Origin: Ilumatobacteraceae bacterium
Lineage (GTDB): Bacteria > Actinomycetota > Acidimicrobiia > Acidimicrobiales > Ilumatobacteraceae
DNA length: 11,030 nt
Assembly: GCA_016650435.1 (NCBI GenBank)
Contig: JAENVT010000465.1
Coordinates: 1 to 11,030 of the forward strand
Direction of reading: 5' to 3'
The position numbers and the translations under genes were made by a program. Of the stretch, positions 6,471 through 11,030 are shown in pieces (position 1 is the stretch's first letter; every line of letters starts with the position of its first letter). The notes under the pieces are model-generated. The model saw nothing but the letters and a program-made list of their open reading frames with translations. It searched no databases and was not told the origin of the DNA.

Positions 6471-6543
6471 CTGAAAAAATTCCAACAGCGATGGCGCGCG
6501 CTCGCACGCATACCAGAGGTCTAACCACGCCCGGACAACAAAT

Positions 6544-6565
6544 CCGGCGGGTTATTGCCCACCGG
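6544..6565 (-). terminator. Hairpin at the 3' end of the glycosylphosphotransferase gene, possible weak terminator
   Basis: CCGG-C-GGG (6544-6551) pairs with CCC-A-CCGG (6558-6565), with one C/A mismatch and a six-base loop that contains the stop codon. On the - strand it is followed by ATTTGTTGT, a short T-rich tail. The tail is imperfect, so readthrough into the small ORF pair is possible. Confidence 0.35.
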
Positions 6566-8096
6566 AAGCCGCGAGTGTAGTCACCACATCCTCGACGACA
6601 GCGACTTCGACTGCACCGGTCTGCGAGCTGGTGGCGACACGGTGGGTGCGAACACTTCGCAACATGCGTACTACGAGTTGCTCGACGGTTCCGATCAAGA
6701 TCATCAGGTCCAGAACGATCGACCAATTCTCGACGTAGAACAGGTCGAGCCGCCGATACGCCTCGAAGGATGGATTGTCGCGGGCCTCGACCTGCCACAG
6801 GCCGGTGATACCGGGCAACACTCGCTCCCGCTCCCTCAGCTCCAAAGAAAAGCTGGCGACTTCCGCAGGCAACGCTGGTCTCGGGCCCACAAGACTCATC
6901 TCGCCGCGGAGAACGTTCCACAACTGCGGCAATTCGTCGAGGCTGGAGCTCCGCAGAAATCGTCCCACCCGCGTCACCCTCGGATCCTGATCCATCTTGA
7001 AGAGCGGTCCCTGCCGTTCGTTGCCAGCCGCGAGGTCGGCGAGCCTTGTCTCCGCATCGACCCTCATGCTTCGGAACTTCAAAACACGAAAGCTCCGTCC
7101 GCTGCGTCCAACTCGCGCCTGGCTGAACAGAATCGGGCCGGCGTCATCCAGCTTGATGGCGATGGCCACTGAGATGAGAATCGGACTTACCAGCACGAGA
7201 GCGAAGGACGCGACGACGACGTCGAAGCAGCGCTTGAGAGCGAACTGCGCCCTGGCGAGCGATGGCGCCTCGACGTACAGCAGCGGCTCGTGTGCCAATG
7301 GCAGCGAACGCAGCCGCCGTACGTCGATACCTGATACGCCCGTGGAGAGGTGTATGTGGAGTCCACTGCTATGAAGAATCCGAATGAGATCGTTCAGACG
7401 GCTGGACGACATCCCACCCGCCGACGCGACGACACCTGAGAGGCCAGCGATGTGGAGGAGGTCCTCGGGGCGCTCACCGTCGCCAAGCCACAGATCTCCA
7501 ACTCCACACCGGACGGCCTCGGCTCTATCGCCGACGATCCCGACAACCGTCAAACCCACATCACGGTGGGTCTTGAACAGATTCAGCAGACGAACCGCCT
7601 CGTTATCTGTGCCGATAATCACGATCCGCCGGCAGTACAAGCCCCGTTCGCGGGCATTCGCCAGCCAGGCTCGATACGCGGATCTGACAATGCAAAGCAA
7701 CAGGAAGCACACAAGCGAAGCGACGAGCGTCTCACGCACATGCCAGTCGAAATGACCGAGGCGGTCACCCAACAGGACGATTCCTGCCAACAACGCAACA
7801 CCACGTGCGGTCCTGGAGATTTCCACGACCCTGACAGCGCTGACACGAGAGAGGTACAAGCCTTGTGAACGTAGCGCCCACAGCCCAGCGAGGACGCTGA
7901 AAGCCGAGACGATCACCGTGCGGAGCAAACCTTGCCGCGCGGAATAGCCCGTGCCCCACCCACTAAGGGCATAGCTGAGCATGATCGCGGTTGCGTCCCC
8001 GACCGCGAGCACCGCTTTCAGTTTGTGACGAGTGCCGAACGGAGGAGTGCGGTAGTTGCCCTCGGTGCGGGCTGCCCTGCTATCCAGAAAATTCAT
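6552..8096 (-). CDS. Polyprenyl-phosphate glycosylphosphotransferase (WcaJ/WbaP family)
   Basis: A 514-residue integral membrane enzyme that moves a sugar-1-phosphate from a nucleotide sugar to undecaprenyl phosphate, starting a surface polysaccharide repeat unit. The N-terminal half has about four hydrophobic segments (near 26-46, 56-75, 98-116, 122-140). A Rossmann-like domain (157-255; [16 protein letters not shown]) follows. The C-terminal bacterial sugar transferase domain starts at [15 protein letters not shown] (286-300) with its membrane hairpin (about 290-314). It then shows [17 protein letters not shown] (320-336), [11 protein letters not shown] (339-349), [20 protein letters not shown] (385-404) holding the catalytic Asp-Glu pair (D387, E388), GPRPA, and [10 protein letters not shown] (427-436). 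Length is typical of the full-size family. The start ATG 8096 has only a weak upstream purine run; an overlapping ATG at 8103 is out of frame. It is divergent from the Gfo/Idh gene. Donor sugar cannot be deduced. Confidence 0.95.
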   Translation of the reverse strand: MNFLDSRAARTEGNYRTPPFGTRHKLKAVLAVGDATAIMLSYALSGWGTGYSARQGLLRTVIVSAFSVLAGLWALRSQGLYLSRVSAVRVVEISRTARGVALLAGIVLLGDRLGHFDWHVRETLVASLVCFLLLCIVRSAYRAWLANARERGLYCRRIVIIGTDNEAVRLLNLFKTHRDVGLTVVGIVGDRAEAVRCGVGDLWLGDGERPEDLLHIAGLSGVVASAGGMSSSRLNDLIRILHSSGLHIHLSTGVSGIDVRRLRSLPLAHEPLLYVEAPSLARAQFALKRCFDVVVASFALVLVSPILISVAIAIKLDDAGPILFSQARVGRSGRSFRVLKFRSMRVDAETRLADLAAGNERQGPLFKMDQDPRVTRVGRFLRSSSLDELPQLWNVLRGEMSLVGPRPALPAEVASFSLELRERERVLPGITGLWQVEARDNPSFEAYRRLDLFYVENWSIVLDLMILIGTVEQLVVRMLRSVRTHRVATSSQTGAVEVAVVEDVVTTLAASGGQ

Positions 8097-8325
8097 TGTT
8101 CATCGCCCGTCCCAGCAGCGCCCATCCACTACGCGCCACGCCCGACACTACCTGTACGCGTCCGAGCAGATCTAGGATCATGTACTGAAATAGGCCTATC
8201 GGACCAAGGTTCTTTCGAGGGGAACGGCGTCACATCATGCATTCGCCACTCATGTCGGTTGGCCGACCGCGCGCCGTTCGTATTGCCAGCGCGCCTTGCC
8301 CCCGACGCCGCGCCACGGGCGCACG
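8097..8325. promoter_or_regulatory. Divergent intergenic region with two palindromes
   Basis: This 229-base gap separates the leftward phosphotransferase and rightward dehydrogenase genes and must carry both promoters unless transcripts enter from outside. A perfect 10-base palindrome ATAGGCCTAT sits at 8190-8199. A 14-base near-palindrome CGGTTGGCCGACCG (one G/T pair) sits at 8256-8269. TAGGAT at 8173-8178 could be a + strand -10 box but lacks a good -35. Either palindrome could be an operator; neither matches a regulator I can name. Confidence 0.35.
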
Positions 8326-9285
8326 ATGACACCTCGCCAGGTCGCCTTGATCGGGGCCGGGCAAATGGGCGCAAGCCACGCCCGAGTGATCGCCGAATCA
8401 ACACGAGCGGAATTGGCCGTCGTCGTCGACATCGACGCCGTAGCCGCAGAGCGACTTGCAAGGACGTACGGCTGCAGGTTCTCTGCCGATCTTGCTGACG
8501 CCCTGCAGTGTGACGCCGCGGTGGTTGCAGGCAGCACTGCCTCGCGGATGGCGTGTGTGCCATCGTTGCTTCGAGCAGGAATACCATCACTGGTGGAAAA
8601 ACCGTTCGCGCCGTCCCTGGCGGAACTCGATCAACTGCTCGAATTGGCGACTGCTGGCGACGTGCCGGTGATGTGCGGATTTGTCGAACGGTTCAACGCA
8701 GCGTTCTGCACCGCGGTGCAGAACCTGGACGGTCCCGCCGTTCACCTGCTGGCCGTACGGCACTCACCGCCTGCACCGCGTATCGCTTCGAGCGTCGTGA
8801 ACGACCTGATGTTGCACGACCTCGATGTAGCGCAGCGGCTTTTCGGCAGGGCTGAAGCGGTGCTCGCGGGTTCGGCATTCGTGCAGCCGGCGGGGTCCGC
8901 CTGGAAGGAGATCGCGGATTGCACGATCACCTTCGGCCTTGACGGTGTGGCCACGCTCTCCGCCAACCGAATGGGTCAGCGCAAAGTGCGCTCGCTGAGC
9001 ATCTCCACGGCGACGCAATTGATAGAGGTCGACTTGCTGCGCCAGGACGTCACCGTTTTCCGCAACGTGAGCCAGGAGATGATGCTGTCGAGCGGCGGGA
9101 TGGGCTATCGATCATCCACAGAGGTAGAGCTGCCCTTCGTGCGTCATGCGGGTGAACCCTTGGCATTGCAGTTCGCGCATTTCCTGCAGCTCATCGATGG
9201 AGTGACGGATCGTGACGAGGAGCGTCAGCAGATTCGCCCTGCCCACGCCTTGGCGGAGTTGATCGAGCACCCGTCACCCCACTAG
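8326..9285 (+). CDS. Gfo/Idh/MocA-family sugar(-nucleotide) dehydrogenase
   Basis: A 319-residue NAD(P)-dependent oxidoreductase. The Rossmann motif VALIGAGQMGASHARV spans 6-21, and acidic D35 ends the second strand. VEKPFAPS (90-97) has the family's catalytic Lys (K92), GFVERFNAAF (118-127) follows, and NDLMLHDLDV (159-168) matches the conserved D-x3-H-D motif (H164). The ERFN motif after EKP is typical of the subgroup that includes UDP-N-acetylglucosamine 3-dehydrogenases. With the adjacent 2-epimerase this suggests UDP-sugar oxidation for a modified amino sugar, but this is inferred. ATG 8326 is chosen over an in-frame TTG at 8296 because it places the Rossmann motif at the usual distance. 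No strong ribosome binding site is visible. Its 3' end overlaps the convergent epimerase gene by 12 bases. Inositol, glucose-fructose or biliverdin-type members are alternatives. Confidence 0.85.
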   Translation: MTPRQVALIGAGQMGASHARVIAESTRAELAVVVDIDAVAAERLARTYGCRFSADLADALQCDAAVVAGSTASRMACVPSLLRAGIPSLVEKPFAPSLAELDQLLELATAGDVPVMCGFVERFNAAFCTAVQNLDGPAVHLLAVRHSPPAPRIASSVVNDLMLHDLDVAQRLFGRAEAVLAGSAFVQPAGSAWKEIADCTITFGLDGVATLSANRMGQRKVRSLSISTATQLIEVDLLRQDVTVFRNVSQEMMLSSGGMGYRSSTEVELPFVRHAGEPLALQFAHFLQLIDGVTDRDEERQQIRPAHALAELIEHPSPH

Positions 9286-10395
9286 TTCTTCGATCGCGGC
9301 CACTACAGCCACGCTCGCATTCTGACCATACGGATAGGGCATGGACTCCAGTTCGGCGTGGACCCGCGTGAGATCGCGGAGGAGCTCGTTTGCCACTCGT
9401 CCGATCTCGGTTCCGCTGGCTACCAGATGCGCGAACGTACCGAGGATCTCGGGACGTTCGGTGGAGTTGCGCACGACGAGAACCGGACGTTTCAGGATCG
9501 TTGCCTCCTCCTGTACGCCGCCCGAGTCACTGATGATGAGAGCGCACTCCTTGGCGAGGCTGATGAACTCGCTGAAGCCCATCGGATCGCGAACGTTGAT
9601 GCGATCGAGCAGCGGCTGCAGTCCGAATTCGACGGCATTCTTCAACGTGCGCGGGTGAAGTGGCAGCACCACGGGCAGCGGGAGCTGACCGAGCTCGCAA
9701 AGGATCGCTCGAAGATTGCCCGGATCGTCAGCGTTCTCCACGCGGTGAATGGTCGCCAGCACGAACGCCGACGGACCGACCCCGTTCGCCTGGAGATGCG
9801 CGAGTCTCTCAGCAGGTCCGGGCATGATCAACAAGAGCGCATCGAGCAGGGTGCTTCCGCAGACCCGGATGCGGTCGGGCCGAATTCCTTCACGTTCCAG
9901 CGCGTCGGCATTCGTGGCGTGCGGTGCGAGGCACAGGTCAGCCATGCAGTCGATGAGAACACGATTGTGTTCCTCTGGCATCGTCCGATCGTACGAACGC
10001 AGGCCAGCTTCGAGATGTGCCAGCAGGGTGCCGGTGGAGTTGGCGGCGAGGGCGCCCGCCAGCGCCGAGTTGGTGTCGCCCTGCACCACCACAAGGGCCG
10101 GGCGTTCGTCGAGCAGGAACCGTTCGATCTCCACTGTGCCCCGCCCGATCTGCGCGCCTCGCGTGCTCCCGCCCACGTCGAGGTGCTGATGCAGCGGAGG
10201 TATGCGCAACTGCTCGAGGAACGTCCCGCTCATGTTTTCGTCGAAATGTTGACCCGTGTGAACAAGTACAGCGCGGTCCCCGAGCAGGTGGATCACAGGG
10301 GCCAGCTTGATGATCTCGGGTCGCGTACCGAAGACGACGGCTACGCGCTGGCTCAACGTGGATCCAATGATGCCGCCTGCCAACGACCGTCGCAT
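9274..10395 (-). CDS. wecB: UDP-N-acetylglucosamine 2-epimerase (non-hydrolysing)
   Basis: A 373-residue cytoplasmic enzyme interconverting UDP-GlcNAc and UDP-ManNAc for surface glycan synthesis. Family motifs in order are FGTRPEIIKLAPV (22-34), HTGQHFDENM (46-55), VQGDTNSALAGALAA (104-118; D107), LEAGLRSYDRTMPEEHNR (128-145; E129, E141), ATIHRVEN (214-221; H217), SDSGGVQEEA (289-298) and RNSTERPE (309-316). All expected catalytic and UDP-binding positions are present. ATG 10395 adds about 13 residues before the usual N-terminus; a TTG at 10356 would give MSQRVAVVFGTRPE, the standard length, and may be the true start. It overlaps the convergent dehydrogenase gene by 12 bases. Context (initiating phosphotransferase, dehydrogenase, methyltransferase) fits a polysaccharide cluster. 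A relative acting on a 2,3-diamino uronate nucleotide is possible. Confidence 0.95.
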   Translation of the reverse strand: MRRSLAGGIIGSTLSQRVAVVFGTRPEIIKLAPVIHLLGDRAVLVHTGQHFDENMSGTFLEQLRIPPLHQHLDVGGSTRGAQIGRGTVEIERFLLDERPALVVVQGDTNSALAGALAANSTGTLLAHLEAGLRSYDRTMPEEHNRVLIDCMADLCLAPHATNADALEREGIRPDRIRVCGSTLLDALLLIMPGPAERLAHLQANGVGPSAFVLATIHRVENADDPGNLRAILCELGQLPLPVVLPLHPRTLKNAVEFGLQPLLDRINVRDPMGFSEFISLAKECALIISDSGGVQEEATILKRPVLVVRNSTERPEILGTFAHLVASGTEIGRVANELLRDLTRVHAELESMPYPYGQNASVAVVAAIEELVG

Positions 10396-10539
10396 TCCAG
10401 CCGCACAAACTGCACCCGCATTGGGTCAGCCTAGCGAGCACTCTGCGGACATGCGTCGAGGAAGCGTGGGCTCAACTCAAAGGGGCACAGTGCGGCGAAG
10501 GTACCGGTCGCCGCTGAGGCCACGCCCAGATCAGGCTTG

Positions 10540-10545
10540 TAGCAT
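10540..10545 (+). promoter_or_regulatory. Possible -10 box for the methyltransferase gene
   Basis: TAGCAT fits the actinobacterial TANNNT -10 pattern and ends seven bases before ATG 10553. The gene lacks a ribosome binding site, so a leaderless transcript is suggested. No convincing -35 is seen. The rest of the 10396-10552 gap, between divergent genes, shows nothing else firm. Confidence 0.35.
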
Positions 10546-10552
10546 CCCTGCC

Positions 10553-11030
10553 ATGGGCGTCCGTGAGGTTCTTGCATCGACTTCGCTCGACCTCGAACAC
10601 GTCGGGTGCTGCATTTGCGGACGAACTGACGGGGAGCCGATCGGCGTCGGCGAGGACTTCGAATATCGCACGAGTCCCGACACGTTTCTCGCTGTTCAAT
10701 GTCCCGACTGTGGGTTGGTGTACATCGACCCCCGGCCCAAGGTGTCCGACTTCGGCCGGATCTATCCCGACAACTATCACGCGTTCGATTTTTCCCCGAG
10801 AGAATTTGGTGTCGTACACCGAGTCCGAAGTCGCATCGAAGCTCGGCGACTCATTCGATACGTGGGCACCGTTCCGTCGGACGCCAAGCTCATCGACGTG
10901 GGCTGCGGCGATGGGTTCCACATGTCGTTGCTCGCTGAATTCGGCGCACGAACATGGGTGGTCGAAGGTGTGGACCTCGACGAACGAGCGGTCAACGCTG
11001 CTCGGCGCCGAGGGCTGACGGTCCATCACG
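10553..11030 (+). CDS. SAM-dependent methyltransferase with N-terminal zinc-cysteine cluster (3'-cut by window edge)
   Basis: The frame stays open from ATG 10553 to the right edge, giving 159 residues without a stop. The N-terminal part has two Cys pairs, CCICG (C19/C22) and CPDCG (C50/C53), a likely zinc site, followed by LVYIDPRP. This layout is common in sugar C- and O-methyltransferases and related class I enzymes of glycan clusters. SAM-binding motif I is LIDVGCGDGFHMSLLAEFG (113-131), and the acidic ribose-binding loop is GVDLDE (139-144). No domain beyond this point can be judged. Location beside a 2-epimerase and an initiating phosphotransferase suggests methylation of a nucleotide sugar or polymer end in the cytoplasm. 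It is divergent from the epimerase gene. A non-sugar substrate remains possible because the C-terminal half is outside the window. Confidence 0.85.
   Translation, partial: MGVREVLASTSLDLEHVGCCICGRTDGEPIGVGEDFEYRTSPDTFLAVQCPDCGLVYIDPRPKVSDFGRIYPDNYHAFDFSPREFGVVHRVRSRIEARRLIRYVGTVPSDAKLIDVGCGDGFHMSLLAEFGARTWVVEGVDLDERAVNAARRRGLTVHH

Noticed and set aside
6070..6474. + strand frame of 134 codons across the gene-poor stretch
   Set aside because: It begins inside the tRNA fragment, has no ribosome binding site or domain, and its composition looks like an antisense shadow of the small - strand ORFs.
8296..8325. TTG start adding ten residues to the Gfo/Idh protein
   Set aside because: ATG 8326 puts the Rossmann motif at the usual place, and the extra residues show no conservation-like features.
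9358..10434. Long + strand open frame of 358 codons opposite the epimerase gene
   Set aside because: Low-complexity antisense translation; the - strand carries all 2-epimerase motifs.

Overview
The window reads as chromosomal DNA of a high-GC Gram-positive bacterium (Actinomycetota). Codon third positions are strongly G/C, genes are joined by ATGA overlaps, and the protein families (ROK regulator, GH4 glycosidase plus BadF-type sugar kinase, dodecin, acylphosphatase, FAD/GcvT fusion oxidoreductase) fit that phylum. An acidimicrobial origin is possible, but this is a guess from protein flavour, not a demonstrated placement. The best-supported content is eight intact or edge-cut protein genes, one decayed regulator gene and one tRNA remnant.

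Region 1 (1-2889) is a sugar-catabolic operon on the + strand. It has a ROK-family regulator that looks decayed, a GH4 6-phospho-glycosidase and an N-acetylglucosamine-kinase-like ATPase, chained by two ATGA start/stop overlaps. A 15-codon ORF with a good ribosome binding site follows and may be the stub of a lost gene. Region 2 (2968-3509) holds two small metabolic genes, a divergent dodecin and an acylphosphatase. Region 3 (3557-6004) is one large gene for a dimethylglycine/sarcosine-dehydrogenase-like flavoprotein with a C-terminal folate-binding GcvT module.

Region 4 (6005-6551) has no large gene. It contains a clear 3' fragment of a tRNA-Val(GAC) gene on the - strand (6055-6095), cut off exactly in the anticodon loop. 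Next to it is a pair of tiny overlapping - strand ORFs, the second carrying a CX4C...CX2H zinc-ribbon-like motif. The tRNA fragment is oriented as expected for the distal attachment site of an island lying to its right.

Region 5 (6552-11030) is a surface-polysaccharide locus: a WcaJ/WbaP-type polyprenyl-phosphate glycosylphosphotransferase (-), a Gfo/Idh/MocA sugar-nucleotide-type dehydrogenase (+), a WecB-type UDP-GlcNAc 2-epimerase (-), and the start of a zinc-cluster SAM methyltransferase (+) that runs off the right edge. Together they suggest synthesis of a modified amino-sugar glycan: the epimerase and dehydrogenase would make the nucleotide sugar, the phosphotransferase would start the lipid-linked repeat unit, and the methyltransferase may decorate a sugar. 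The mixed gene orientations and the tRNA scar at its left edge make acquisition by site-specific integration a reasonable, untested hypothesis. I see no CRISPR array, transposase, integrase, rRNA or complete tRNA.
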